DNA of 64,000 nt from Nomia melanderi (lineage: Eukaryota; Arthropoda; Insecta; Hymenoptera; Halictidae). This document shows positions 23,336 to 34,890 of the stretch, piece by piece. The first letter of the stretch is position 1. Each line of letters opens with the position of its first letter. The position numbers and the translations under genes are program-made. The stretch covers positions 1,922,001 to 1,986,000 of the forward strand of contig NC_135000.1 of assembly GCF_051020985.1 (NCBI RefSeq), written 5' to 3'. Below the pieces are notes generated by a model, which was not told the DNA's origin, ran no database searches, and saw only the letters and a program-made list of their open reading frames with translations.

Positions 23336-25149
23336 TGTGTTGACCCTGTAAGAAGTGTTGCCCTTGTAAGTAGAGGTTGGTGATTGAAATCATTAGAAGC
23401 CTCAATAACATCAACAGAGACACAGAATTTCGAATAAATCCCATTTAGAGCACTGTCCCCCAATTTTTTAATTTATCCAGCTGAACAATCAACACTGGAT
23501 CTAGTGAGTAATAGCAACGATTTATTTACAATTCTTCAAACAATTATTGTTGCTATATTTCCACAAATACACGAATTTGTTATAAAATTTCTCACAAAAC
23601 CATATTCATAATTTCAGTAGGTATATAAGAAAAATTCTGAAATAGGTTATTTTCATTTGTCTGGTGGTTCTACTATCAAAAAATAGTTGGCAGTCATTAA
23701 AAACCAAAGTTCTTGTTAAACTTGTTAATTGCTACAATGTATCTTCGATTTGAAAATGTTTCGGTTGACGACTTCGGCGATCCACTATAGATAATATAAC
23801 CTCAAATCTTGAAATATCGCTGAAACATTTGGCGTGTCGATTCGGAGACAGTTTACGTCGCGTTCACATAGAAAAGGCGTTGGAAAGGCACGCGAGTTTA
23901 ATTGTTCAGCGCGGAATGCGCTAATGCGCTATTAATGCTAACTAATATGCTATTTGCCGATATAATAACACGGCAATTATTCAACGCCGAGTAGTGCCAA
24001 TCTTTCATCGACGCACGATATATGCGACAGTCTAATTATCGCGGTTAACCCTGTACAATATAATTTATTTACGTTCGATTACTAAAGGCCACTTTGTATT
24101 CGCCGTGAAAATGAAAGAATTATCAGTTCATTTTCATTCGGTCAAGAATTATGAGCTGTTAGCCAGTAAAACTCGAATTTTTCCCACTGTGCGGCTGCCG
24201 CTCGTAAGAAATATAGCGACAGACGCAAGGTGAGCGAAAAGTTCTATTTCGTCTCTTTTGTCTCCTTAATTATACAAAATATTTTATACATTATTTCATT
24301 TTTATCTGAGTGTTCTATTTGCAAAATTTATAGACTATATTTCTCATTGAAATTTTAAATGTATTGACGTCTGGATAAGATATATTCTAGCAGCAATAAC
24401 TTTCACAATGAATATGGAGTCTACGTTCGCATCAATTTTTTGGGAAGTTCTTTAAATATTTATTTTTATTATAATAACATTAATAGTTGTTTTGTTTCAT
24501 GACACTTGATTCATGTAAACAGTTAAACATGATTCGTTTGTTATTACAGATCTATTGATTATGATGATGATAATTTAAACTACGAATCTTTATAAAAATT
24601 AAAATTTATAGAAACATCATTAGAATAATTACTTAAATTAGTAAATTAAGATTTAATTCTTCTACTTATCATCTTTGCTATTCCAATTGTATTGATAATT
24701 AAAGGAATACCCTAGATATTCTATATATTAACATATTACTCAAGTACGTCAACGCAAATGCCGCCTTATCATTTCAGATAAACCGAGGAAACACTCCCAG
24801 AGAATAATATTTCACGCGGAATGGAGTCTTAACGCGAATGACTCGATAATCCGAAAAATTCAAGGAATATTTCGATGTAATATTTGATGCAAACATTTAC
24901 TATTACTTACTCGAATTGAAAAGAAATAATCCATAGAATTCAATCAATTAATAACTTTCCTACTGAATCATAAGCAATAAAATCATTCTGCCGTGAAGGA
25001 AATCACAACGCCAGGGGTTGAAAGAAACCCTGATCTCGAATAGATTGTTTTCGAGATGCAATTGAAAGCCATCTCAAACGGTAAGATAATAAACGATGTT
25101 GCATACAGGGTGATATATTCCGCAAGAATAAAATGATTCAATGGAAATG

Positions 25150-25555
25150 AGTCGAGTCGAAATCTGGGCCGCCTTTTCATCGAGGAAAAGAGAGAGGGTC
25201 GGTTTTTATCGGGTCCCGGAGTCGAGTGACAAGCGAATATCGAGACGCGTGAAACGAGAGACAACTCGACCGGGTTCTTTGGTTGTTAATTGCGCCTCGC
25301 CTAGGCTCCAGCTCTCTCGCTTTTTGTCTGGCCGGCTGTTAATGGCAACCGCGTTCCCCGTTCGGCGCCCATTATTATTAGCTTCGATAGGCGACGGCGG
25401 CGTCACGGTTCGCGGAAGGGGTCGCTGCACTTTTCCCCGGTGAACGTATTATTTCGTCGAGTGTACTTTCGCGAGAACGCACCTGAGCCAGGGGGGTCCT
25501 TGAACGGGCCGAGCGGCAGCCCTGTTTCCCCCCGTAGGGTCTTCGTTGGAGAGAT
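25150..25555. other. GC-rich island
   Basis: Ends where the TTAACCC array begins. A TACAGGGTGATATATTC transposon-like end lies just before it at 25105. ORFs on both strands unrecognised. Confidence 0.4.
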
Positions 25556-26040
25556 TTAACCCCTTGCCTTGCGATAACGATGATTTCGAACGGAATTTAA
25601 GGCGAATGTAGTAATAATGAGCTAGTCGAGGCTATATATACGAATAAACTTGTGAATGAATATAAATGTTTATGTTCATCGTATTAACCCTTTGTCTTAT
25701 GATACCGTTTTAGCGTCGTGGCGAAGATTTCGAACGGAATGTGAGGTGAATGTAGCAATAATTAACCGGTTAAGGCGATTAATGTAATTATGCAATATGA
25801 TTATAAATATGCTTGTATAGAAATATGAATATTTATATTAATCGTTAACCCTTTGCCTTGCGACAGCGAAGATTTCGGAGGGACTTTAAGGAGAATGTAG
25901 TAATAATGAGTCATTTGAGGCTATATATATGAATATACTTGTGAATAAATATAAATATTTATATTTATCGTGTTAATTCTGTGTTTTATGATGCCGTGTC
26001 AACCTCGTCGCGAAGATTTCAAATAAAATTTAATTATTAT
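25556..26040 (+). repeat. Tandem array of four TTAACCC-headed units
   Basis: Units begin TTAACCCCTTGCCTTGCGAT (25556), TTAACCCTTTGTCTTATGAT (25684), TTAACCCTTTGCCTTGCGAC (25845) and TTAATTCTGTGTTTTATGAT (25973), spaced 128, 161 and 128 bp. Each carries GCGAAGATTTC-type sequence of the family B head, then an AT-rich filler. Confidence 0.8.
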
Positions 26041-26261
26041 TCCATATTATTCAATTTCTTTCAATTCAAACTATTTATTACACCTCTGTTACCAACGATT
26101 ATACTTTAGAACAAACGTTGACATAGAGTACACCTACAATTCTTCCATTATTTTCAATAAATTATTAAGAACAAAGCAGCCAAACCGATCGCAGTTCATA
26201 AAGATATCATAGAACAAGGTTTCAAGACGACGCGTATACTTGTCAAGCGAAAGTTAACTGG

Positions 26262-26504
26262 TTAACACGTTGACTGCCACGAGAATCACCGATGACCGGA
26301 GCACCCAAATTACATGCAAATAATTATAACTCATAAGACAATTAACGTCGAATACAAATGTTCAATAATGTAAATAACTAGACAGTAGCGTAACGAAATG
26401 ATTGTGATACCAAATAATTAATAACTCTCCGTCTTAATATTCGCTACAGAAAAAATTAGCGATACATAAAACGCTGATGTTTTTCGTAGCAGTTAACCCG
26501 TTAA
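26262..26504 (+). mobile_element. Family E TTAA-type MITE (E2)
   Basis: TTAACACGTTGACTGCCACG to CGTAGCAGTTAACCCGTTAA, 243 bp. An extra TTAACTGG lies just outside its left end. Shares its right TTAA with D2. Confidence 0.8.
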
Positions 26505-26923
26505 CACTAGAACCAGTCAAAATACCTGGTTTCGATTTTTCTACTTCGCAATTATTGATATCTTCAAAGCATTGAATTATCGAAATTATCTTTAAAATAA
26601 ATAGTTTCATTTGAATACTACAATGAACGTCTAAAGAAACTGAATTGAACCGAACACGTTAAATACCACGTCAGTCACCGATGACTAACGCTTCTGAATT
26701 ACTCGAAAGCAATCGTAACATGCAAGATAATCGATGTCGAATCAAAATGTCTAATAACGTAACTGAGTTGATAACAGTGTAATGCAAAGATTGCAATGCC
26801 AAATAGTGAATAATTGTTGCTACTTTTCTTTGCTAAAACGGATAACTGTACAGAAAAATGGTCAAGATTTTCGTGGCGCTTAACGCGTTAATCGCATTAA
26901 ATGCTCGGTGGTTCTAGCGTTAA
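26501..26923 (+). mobile_element. Family D TTAA-type MITE (D2) split by E3
   Basis: TTAACACTAGAACCAGTC at left and GGTGGTTCTAGCGTTAA at right, about 180 bp when the E3 insert is removed. Confidence 0.7.
26651..26891 (+). mobile_element. Family E TTAA-type MITE (E3) nested in D2
   Basis: CGAACACGTTAAATACCACG to CGTGGCGCTTAACGCGTTAA, 241 bp; left TTAA mutated to CGAA. Uninterrupted, so it gives the intact site for the A1 insertion in E1. Confidence 0.8.
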
Positions 26924-27550
26924 TACCCTCGCGAGACCATCATGGAGGTCCAGCCAGCAGAGCCCCGCGAGCCGCGGAACAACCCTAAAGCGGGACCTAG
27001 CGACTCCAGCGCCCCTACCGTCGCGTTCCCGCCACCTGATTGGTCGACGCGCGGCGTCTGCGCAATTCCCCGGCCGTATTGACTTTGCCACCCTCCCTGG
27101 CTCCCCTTTCTTCCAGCTATTCGCGTTCATGTCGCCCCTCCCCCCTCGCCAACCCTCGACAGAGTCCATCGTATATCTCCGTCCCGCTTCGATCCCGCGG
27201 GAAGGCAGAAGGAACACGCTTCCACGGGTAACGCACGAACACTCTAACGTACGATGAGGAGGAGGAGGGGCCGGAGGGCCGCACACGCGAGCCGAGCGTG
27301 TCCCGCAATTGATTTTCACGCCACCTTTGATTTATTCGAACCCGCCGCGCGTCGCGCCGCGTTTTTCGTGGCCGCGAGGACCATCCCCCCTCCTTTCGCC
27401 CTCCCCCTCCTGCGAGATTTATGGACTTCCAGGGCGATCCTTTTTCTGATCGGGACACCATTTTTCGCGGCACCGAGGGCGACGGTTCGGCCGAACGTTT
27501 CATTCAACCCCCTGAGCTTGGGTAACTAAACATTCGTCTGAATAGGCTGC
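26924..27550. other. GC-rich island
   Basis: Starts right at the end of D2. Four overlapping ORF pairs on opposite strands, none recognised. Confidence 0.4.
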
Positions 27551-27654
27551 TGGCTTCTGCCGCTTTTGTGAGCTCGAGTTCGGGAGCGTGGTTTTAACAC
27601 ATACCGAGCAGATCAATTGACTTGTTCAAGTTCTTTTATAGAAACTCGAAGAGT

Positions 27655-27782
27655 GCGACTATTGAGACTTAAATTGATTTACAGTTCAGTTTGTCAATTC
27701 AATTTCTTGAATAATTTCTCGGAGAAATGTCTGTTATCTTTTTAACAATTGCGAAAAGAGGAAATCAGGAGGTTAGTGTTAA
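27655..27782 (-). mobile_element. Family D MITE end, truncated (D3)
   Basis: Minus-orientation D sequence (TTTCTCGGAGAAATGTCTGT, AACAATTGCGAAAAG) ending GGTTAGTGTTAA. The final TTAA is also the start of B1. Confidence 0.6.
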
Positions 27783-28024
27783 CCCCTTGCCTTACAATAT
27801 CGTGTCAGACTCGTTGCCAAGATTCGTAATGTGGTTGAACAAATATAAATGTCATACAGTTCTTTTGAGTTCAAATGGAACGTTACTTTTTCTTGTTAGC
27901 AATTTGTATAGTTTAGAATAAATTTGTACATAGAACGAGGATGGAATTTTTTGTTTTACTGGTGCCTTATTAACGATAAACAGTTACAACCACTGCGAAA
28001 AGAAGTCGTACGGTAAGGGGTTGA
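27779..28024 (+). mobile_element. Family B TTAA-type MITE, full length (B1)
   Basis: TTAACCCCTTGCCTTACAAT to CGTACGGTAAGGGGTTGA, 246 bp with imperfect inverted ends; right TTAA mutated to TTGA. No ORF of interest. Confidence 0.85.
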
Positions 28025-29093
28025 CTAACAGGACTGATAATGTTAATTTTGTAGGATTTTATATTTTCTAATTAACACTAGGTTTACATTCCTTTTCTGT
28101 CACTTGTACTGACTTCTATCCATACATCTTATTTCATTTATAGGATCATTGTGCATAATTATGTCGTCTTATAAGTTGTTTTTTCAAGAAAATGTGTGAT
28201 TTTGTTCATAGTTCAAATTAACCCGTGTCGATAGATATGTATATCAAACTGTCGATAAACCTATTGTTAAATATGGTAATACGTAAAATATTAAAATAGA
28301 ATAGCTTTATTCCTTAATTTATGTATGATTTCTTATTGGTTCTGAAAGTTTTCTAAACATTTGTCTCATTTATGTGACGAAATACAAGTTTCACTGTTTA
28401 TTCTAAAGCTACTGTAATGTTGTACTATAATGATTTCACTTATTTTAACTTCATTTTAGTTAAATTACTTTATTTTATTTACAATAATTATTACTCCCCT
28501 TTATTCGTTATTATCATTTCAATTAAAAGGTGTCCAACCCTTTTTGTAGCTGCGGTTATACCTGAACCGTTGACACTCTGTAACCTGGGTAACCCGTTCC
28601 GAGAGTAACGAACCAGGTGACCAGGTCAGTAGCTGGTTATAAGAGATACGATACGCGCCGACAATCCTCCAAAGATAATCGATCTTGCATCTACCGTGTA
28701 TTCGTGTGTTTGAAACAATCTGTTTCTATCACTTCTATTTTGCACCCTATCCCTCACCTTAACACGTTAGCTGCCACCAACTTGCTTCAGTAATAGTCTC
28801 GCGAATATATTTTCATGTTTTTATATTCATATTCATATTATAATCATGTTATATTATATACAAATTTTTGAAAAGATTCCTGGAACCTGGGAATTATTAC
28901 TGTTTCCGTCATCCCCTTACTCATTACTATTTTACGTTACTATACACAATAAACTTTACACCAAACAAACTGCACATTATCTGTACAAGATACAAAATCG
29001 AAATCATCACAGACTGTTACCATACTTTCCCTTGTTCTTTCAATAATAGACCAACCTACCCCAAATGCATAGGCAAATTGAGGGCTTCTAAAA
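28025..29093. other. AT-rich stretch
   Basis: Only a loose TTAACACGTTAGCTGCCACC fragment near 28760, resembling a family E end. Nothing else recognised. Confidence 0.4.
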
Positions 29094-29560
29094 TTAACCC
29101 TTTGCACTCGAATTAACGTTTTCTAACTGGACAAAGACGATATCTTTTTAAACTAACTCAAAGAGAAATCACAAGTAAATTGAGAAACAAAGCTTGTTCA
29201 TCCCAATATTTCACATACCGATGCATTATACACAATTCAATATTAACCCCTTAACCTACAATATTGTGTCAAACTTGTGTGTAAATTTTAAACTGAATTT
29301 GAGAGACCTAAGTGCTGTTCATTGCTTTTAAATACAAATTAAATATTACTTTTCTACTAGCAATCATTAACCTTTGCAGTAAACGTAGCCGTAGATTAAG
29401 CATGACATTTTTTCTTTTTCTAATGAATTATTAACGATAAAGTAGTTGTATCGATCATAGCTACGAAATAAATCATAAAGCAAGGAGTTAAATATCAAAT
29501 CTGATAGTTCTACTGCATCAAATCAAGTGGTGACTGCACCTCTCGAGTGCAAAGTGTTAA
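29094..29560 (+). mobile_element. Family A TTAA-type MITE (A2) split by B2
   Basis: TTAACCCTTTGCACTCGAAT to CTCGAGTGCAAAGTGTTAA. The A sequence is interrupted after CAATATTAA and resumes ATATCAAATCTGATAG. A1 reads CAACGTTAAATGTCAGA there, i.e. an empty TTAA site. Confidence 0.85.
29243..29491 (+). mobile_element. Family B TTAA-type MITE (B2) nested in A2
   Basis: TTAACCCCTTAACCTACAAT to AAAGCAAGGAGTTAA, 249 bp, with TTAA duplicated at both junctions. Confidence 0.85.
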
Positions 29561-29990
29561 GGGATGAAATAAAATATCGATGTCACCGTTTGATAAAGAG
29601 CTGTTACCCCGATCTCATGAAAATCGTGGAGCAAAACTCGTTTCAACTCGAGTTAGTCTCGAAAAGTAGGAATCCACGTCATGCCGCTAACATTTTCCTG
29701 GTGCCAGCGAGTGTGTTAACCTGGTTCGGGTTTAGGGTTGAACAGCGGGTCGAATCCCTGATCTCAACCCTCCGCGGGATGGGATTGGTCCCCGATCGCT
29801 GGAGGGGTCGTTTTCCCGGACTCGACCGGGATACGCCGAGATCGCGACCAATGATAGGGAGCGCAGCTGCCCCGGGGAATCTACGAATCCTTCCGCGGCA
29901 GAGATATCCCAGGCAAGCCCCTTTGACAGGGAGGCAGGCGGAACCGATCCCGCGAGGAATTACAACTACGCGTGTCCCCTAGCCAGCGCA
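29561..29990. other. GC-rich island
   Basis: One 151-codon plus-strand ORF spans part of A2 and this island; it begins inside the MITE, so it is not a real gene. Confidence 0.4.
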
Positions 29991-30078
29991 CGGTGCTCCA
30001 GATTGCCCGATTAGGGAAAGAAAATTCTAGAACTACTTCGGTAGCTGGGAACAATAGACTATATAACCATGATAGTCC

Positions 30079-30240
30079 CGAGTTCTCGAGGAAGATCTTT
30101 TGCGAAGTGTTCTTGCATTAATTGGATGGTAATATTAATACATTGCAGGTTTTCTAATTTTCAGAAAACTGAATTGTACGGATGATGATTTTCAGTGGGA
30201 TCGACTTGTATTATTGTATATAGAAACATTCGAATATCAT
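30079..30240 (-). mobile_element. Family K end followed by repeat L
   Basis: GAGTTCTCGAGGAAGATC and GCATTAATTGGATGGTAATA are K end sequence in minus orientation. From 30150 the inverted partner of repeat L (3530-3612) follows. Confidence 0.6.
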
Positions 30241-30569
30241 ATTGTTGTGTGGTATATTTTAAATAGATAATCAGTTCGAATCAAAATGAATATCTTTTTA
30301 AGTGTCGTGTTAATGAAGTTACATAGCTAAGTGTCTTTATGTGAAAACGAGATTTCTGGTTGGAATGTGTTAACGATTAATAAGATTGTGGTATTAATGT
30401 TTATGTGGTTGGTCTGAGATTCATATTGATTATGAGATTCTTATGAACTCATGCTAGTTGATATTAATAATTAATAATTAGTATTCTTAATTATATTGTG
30501 ATGTTAGTATTTGATTAAAAAGTATTTAGGAAAGCATTTTCGTTATGTTTTAGATTGTAAATTAGTAGA

Positions 30570-31030
30570 AGGAACAGTGATAGAATAATGTTGAAAGGGA
30601 ATTTCGTCTTATAGAGGATAGCTTCTCCTGAGTTCCAGTTGCAGAGGTGAAATATATACCAAACATGAGTCAAATAATTCGAATTATACAGGTTTTCGAA
30701 GCTAAACGAAGGGGGATGAAGAGAACTTTGAGTTATAGACGTTTCATTCTGTCGAGCTTTTTCAATTATAAAAGTTTAACCAAAGAAATTTCGATTTAGA
30801 GAGATCCCCTAGGATGATCGACAGATGCGATTGTATGCTTTGATACACTGTAATTGTACAGATTACAAATCAGTGGTCAGGGACTATAATAGAAATACGT
30901 CAGAAAAGAACTTTGCCTCGCAGAGATTTAACTCCTGAATTCGAGTTGGTAAAACACGTGGCAAACACAAACCAAACAATTTCAATAATCAAATTTCATA
31001 ATTCGAGTTACAGGGGCTCTCGCAAGAGTA
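30570..31030 (+). repeat. Diverged tandem duplication, about 305-bp period
   Basis: CTCCTGAGTTCCAGTTG...ACCAAACATGAGTCAAATAATT near 30625 recurs as CTCCTGAATTCGAGTTGG...CAAACACAAACCAAACAATT near 30930. Confidence 0.5.
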
Positions 31031-31089
31031 ATTATTTGAGAAAACTCTGAAAACTAAAATAAGTTTGACACATTTTCCATTATGTCGTG

Positions 31090-31740
31090 TCAGCACTTTC
31101 TAACCTCAAAATCGCCAGGCTTTACGAAACTAACAAACTATTAGAAATGACGGATTCCCGAAACTTTAGCATCAACCGAACCATATAAAGCTTCCAGTCA
31201 TCAAGGTTCGGTGGTAACTAAATACCACCAGCCATCACAACGAATGAGCACCCAATTTTTCAACATTTCGTGATTCAGCTATAGGCTCCATTTTGTCAAA
31301 ACTCTCCTTCAACATTAGTACATCCTCCATTGCGTCGAGCCACCACTTTCCAATCTCAAAAATGTCAAGCTTTACGAAAGTAACAAACAACTGAATATCA
31401 ACGGATTCCCAAAACTTTTGCAGTAACTTATATGTGCAAAACTTCCAGTTATCATGGTTCGGCAATAACCAAACACCAGCAGTTATCACAACGAATGAAC
31501 ACCTAACTTTTCAACATTTTGTGGATCAGCTATGAACCCCTGTTTTTCAATACCTAACCTCAGAGATGAAGCTTTACAAAAATAACAAACGAATAGAAAT
31601 GGCGGATTCCCGAAAGTTTTGCAACGACTACGTACACAAAGCTTCCAGTCATCAAGGTTCGACAGTAACCAAACACCAGCAGCCATCACAACGAATGAGC
31701 ACCTAATTTTTCAGCATTTCGTGGCTCAGCTATGGACCCC
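31090..31740. repeat. Three diverged tandem units of 200-250 bp
   Basis: CATCACAACGAATGAGCACC plus a CATTTCGTG..CAGCTATRG phrase at 31232, 31482 and 31682, each preceded by TTCCAGTYATCAAGGTTCG-like sequence. Minus-strand ORFs (84 and 67 codons) read partly in parallel in two units but are stopped in the third. Confidence 0.8.
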
Positions 31741-32290
31741 AGTAATCGTTCTAGCGTGTCCCGAGCACGCGTGGCGCGAAGCTAGGACCGTGGCGGGGTT
31801 GATTACGCCTCGGCTCGAGTTTCTCGAGGGGAACATCGTCGCGGCGAACCGTGGCCGGCACGGAAGCGGGGCTGGCTCGCGTGCACGCGAAGAAAAATTC
31901 TTTCGTACTTTCTCCGGTTTCGAGTCGACCGTCGTATCCTCTCTTTCGGCGGAAAGTTTCACCGGGCGTCGTAAGAAAGTTCCTCGGGGACGAAGGAAAT
32001 CGATTGGAATTGTATCTGGTGCCGATATAAGAGCGAGGTAAATCAATTTCGGCCCGACCAGGCCCGGCGTCGGTAGTCCGTCCGGGGCGGATTGGTTTCT
32101 TTGTGTCGGTGAATGATCGATCGACTCGCCGGACAGTCGAAACTGGTCGTGCCGAATCTTAAGTAGCCGGCCCGGCTCGGGGACGGGGGGAAAGAGAGAA
32201 GCGACCGGTGTAGCCTCGTCGCGTCGCTGCTCGAGTAACGGTGCCCGCGATGTCGGCCCTCGTTGCTCGCGATTAACCCCCGCGCTACCG
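31740..32290. other. GC-rich island
   Basis: Holds the longest minus-strand ORF of the window (195 codons, 31726-32313), overlapped by a plus-strand ORF of 140 codons. No domain recognised; judged compositional. Confidence 0.45.
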
Positions 32291-32300
32291 GGGAGAGACA

Positions 32301-32726
32301 CTTTGTAACGCAATATATGACTCGATTACTGTATTAAGGATTTTTATTCATTGCGGTTTGATGGTGTAGAATTGCAAGGCATGTATGGGCTAGGATAATA
32401 CTGTTGCTGATGGGAATAGGGTACTTTGAGTCATCATTATCGAGTTCATTAGGTTCTACACTTCTACTAGCGTGGATTAGGTTAAAATCTTTGGTGAATT
32501 TTCGAAACTAACATCTTTGTAACGCGATATATGACTCCATTACGGTATTAAAGATTTTTATTCATTGCGGTTTGATGGTGTAGAATTGCAAGGCATGTAT
32601 GTGCTAGGATAATACTGTTGCTGATAGGAGTAGGGTACTTTGAAGCATCATTATTGAGTTCATTAGGTTCTACACTTCTACTAGCGTGGATTAGGTTAAA
32701 ATCTTTGGTGAATTTTTTAAACTAAC
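32301..32726 (+). repeat. Recent 214-bp tandem duplication
   Basis: Copies start CTTTGTAACG at 32301 and 32515 and differ at only a handful of positions over their length, including a long identical run from TTTATTCATTGCGGTTTGAT. Confidence 0.95.
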
Positions 32727-33785
32727 GTAGATACTTATTGACCTTCGAAACGTCGCTGTATACATCACAAGTCTTTATTGACTCCATAAAATGAATTTTC
32801 ATTTCAGCATGGTTTTTTTGTATATATTGGAAATGTTATTTACAGGGGAAGGTTCAAAGTATAGTTCAATATGGTTTTCAGTCGATAATTAAATTAAATA
32901 AAAATTAGAGAAATTAAAGATTGGAAAGTATATCAACTTGCCCTATTTTCTTTCAATGAAGTCTAATGTTTCCTTTCAATTTTAAGTAGGGAAGAGGCGA
33001 ATAGGATCGCAGGGCGAATTGAATAAAAATGAGAATGGCTAAGTGCCCGTATTCCCTTATACACTTTCCGTACACTTAATCCAACACGCTTTCAATTGTT
33101 TCAAACCGTTGTTTGCCAGCAGCACTTAGAATCGAAGCGAACGCGCGCGAACGTAACGAATTTGTGGCTTGTTTAAAACACGTAGTTGGAATTTCATATT
33201 TAAAGTGGCAAACTAAGCTTCGAAATTCAAATGTATTTATTATTATTAATTTCTAAGGTGTCTAAATTCAGTATTTATCGTACTTTAGATTATTATATTA
33301 TATGGATTATTATTTTCAGTTTTTGCTTATAAAACGACGGTCTTTAAGTTTAAAAAGGTTTTGTTTACCGATATTGAAACTGAATGTATATTATAAGAAA
33401 TTTATGAAAAAAGATTAAATCTGAACCAATCCGATTTGCCTCGGTCTACTCTATGTTTAAATAATTTGCATTTAAAATTCATTATATTGTAGAACAAATT
33501 TATCTTCTTGCCACTTTGTATCTTACATGTTACATGTAATATAATATTATGAAATTAATCATTCTATTACAACTATTACTCATACGGATTACCACAACTG
33601 TTAAACAAACATTCTATATTCAGCTTTACTTGCACATAGTACAATTTCCAATTTGAAAACAACTTTACACATATTTTACTTAACTTAAAAGTTAAATATG
33701 TGGCCGCCTATAACACTAATTTACCTATTGTACACGTTACAACGTGATCAACAATATTCATTCGACTATCAACGTTATAAATAAG
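32727..33785. other. AT-rich stretch, nothing recognised
   Basis: No coding, RNA or clear repeat signal. Confidence 0.35.
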
Positions 33786-33866
33786 TATTAACATCAATAA
33801 TTGTAATATTAGCATTCAATTAATCCAAGAGCATTTCACAGAAGTTCTTCATCGAGAACTCAGAAG
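33786..33866 (+). mobile_element. Family K end
   Basis: TTAATCCAAGAGCATTTCAC then GAAGTTCTTC and GAGAACTCAG, matching K ends elsewhere. Confidence 0.6.
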
Positions 33867-33899
33867 TAGTCGCCTATACCGCTGTCACTCCGAGCCACT

Positions 33900-34251
33900 C
33901 GAGTGAACAAAAATAAATAAATAAACTCGAGACACGACCGAGTCGGCCGCGGGCCGGTCCCGGGTCCGCGCGCGAGGGCAGGCGTTCTTTCGGCGTGGAA
34001 AAAGGGAGCGAGCCAATTGGATGGGCGTGCGCCGGTCCGAGCGAAATAAATTCGGCCCTGGCCGCAGCCGAGAGACCGAGAAGCGAAACGGCGGAGAGGG
34101 ACCGGGGAAAAGGAAGGAGGTAACGAATCGTCCTGGCCCATTAACTTGTAAATTGCTTCCGATCCCGAGAGCGGGGGCATAAATTCGCGAAATAAATCGG
34201 CGTCGCGACCAAATTATTGGTCGATCAGCCCCCGATGAAAACGGTACCAAC
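33900..34251. other. GC-rich island
   Basis: Two overlapping minus-strand ORFs, unrecognised. Ends at the CGTCG target of the Transib-like element. Confidence 0.4.
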
Positions 34252-34256
34252 CGTCG

Positions 34257-34752
34257 CACAGTGGGATACTCGCCTGATCTGAACGACCAAATGTCCATTT
34301 TAAACATTTGACGTAAACTGTACAGTTTTTGCTGTCGGAGATAGCTGAATATGCGAGGAACAATATACCAATAATCTTTTTATCCTCGGAGCATTCGAAA
34401 AGTGCTGAATTATATCGAAAGTTGAGCAGTTTTCGACTGCGCGTTTTAATTTTGAAACTCCACGTAGCACGATGTGTTTTAGAAATGTGCGAATTTTTCT
34501 TTAATATTGATGTTTGTAGGTAAGTGTATGCTATGTTAATAGTTCATTACCTTTTTGCTATAGAAATATGTAATTTTTTAATAAAGATGTATGAAATTAT
34601 ATAGAATTTATATTAATAAACTTATTGTGACGTGTTATATAATTGTATATTATTGTATATTATTACATTACATTCCTATATTTTCTTGTAGAAAGTCGAT
34701 ATAAACCTGTCTTTAATTTTGGCCGCCCGCATCGAGCAAATACCCCACTGTG
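34257..34752 (+). mobile_element. Transib-like non-autonomous element with CACAGTG ends
   Basis: Left terminus CACAGTGGGATACTCGC and right terminus (read inward) CACAGTGGGGTATTTGC match at most of their first 20 positions. CGTCG is present directly outside both ends (34252-34256 and 34753-34757). Transib transposons are known for 5-bp GC-rich target duplications (CGNCG) and CACARTG-type ends, the relatives of the V(D)J recombination heptamer. 496 bp long; the one ORF inside (34329-34523, 64 codons) is not a transposase, so mobilisation would be in trans. Confidence 0.75.
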
Positions 34753-34757
34753 CGTCG

Positions 34758-34890
34758 CACAGTGCGGCCGCCTGTGGACAAAACGCAAAAATTCGACTAT
34801 TCGCATAACGACAAGGGAAGGTTACCAATCTATTGTCAAGTAGTGCCTATCATACAAAATGATTTTATTTAAAAAATTAATGAACGACTG
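34758..34890 (+). mobile_element. Second Transib-like left end (H2) abutting the first element
   Basis: Directly after CGTCG (34753-34757) a new CACAGTGCGGCCGCCTG terminus begins. It aligns with H1 at 7546. Right end not recognised; 34891-35039 shows nothing else. Confidence 0.55.

Noticed and set aside
25556..25990. Telomere-like TTAACCC repeats
   Set aside because: TTAACCC occurs once per 128-161 bp as a MITE head, not as a short telomeric tandem.
29527..29982. 151-codon plus-strand ORF
   Set aside because: Starts inside the end of MITE A2 and continues into a GC island; a chance fusion.
31235..31489. 84-codon ORF considered as a chemoreceptor fragment
   Set aside because: Part of a tandem non-coding repeat and broken by stops in the neighbouring unit; no receptor motif.
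31726..32313. 195-codon minus-strand ORF
   Set aside because: Overlaps a 140-codon plus-strand ORF in a GC-rich island; no motif, no splice context. Composition explains its length.
34329..34523. 64-codon ORF inside the Transib-like element considered as transposase
   Set aside because: Too short and without DDE or zinc-binding motifs; the element looks non-autonomous.
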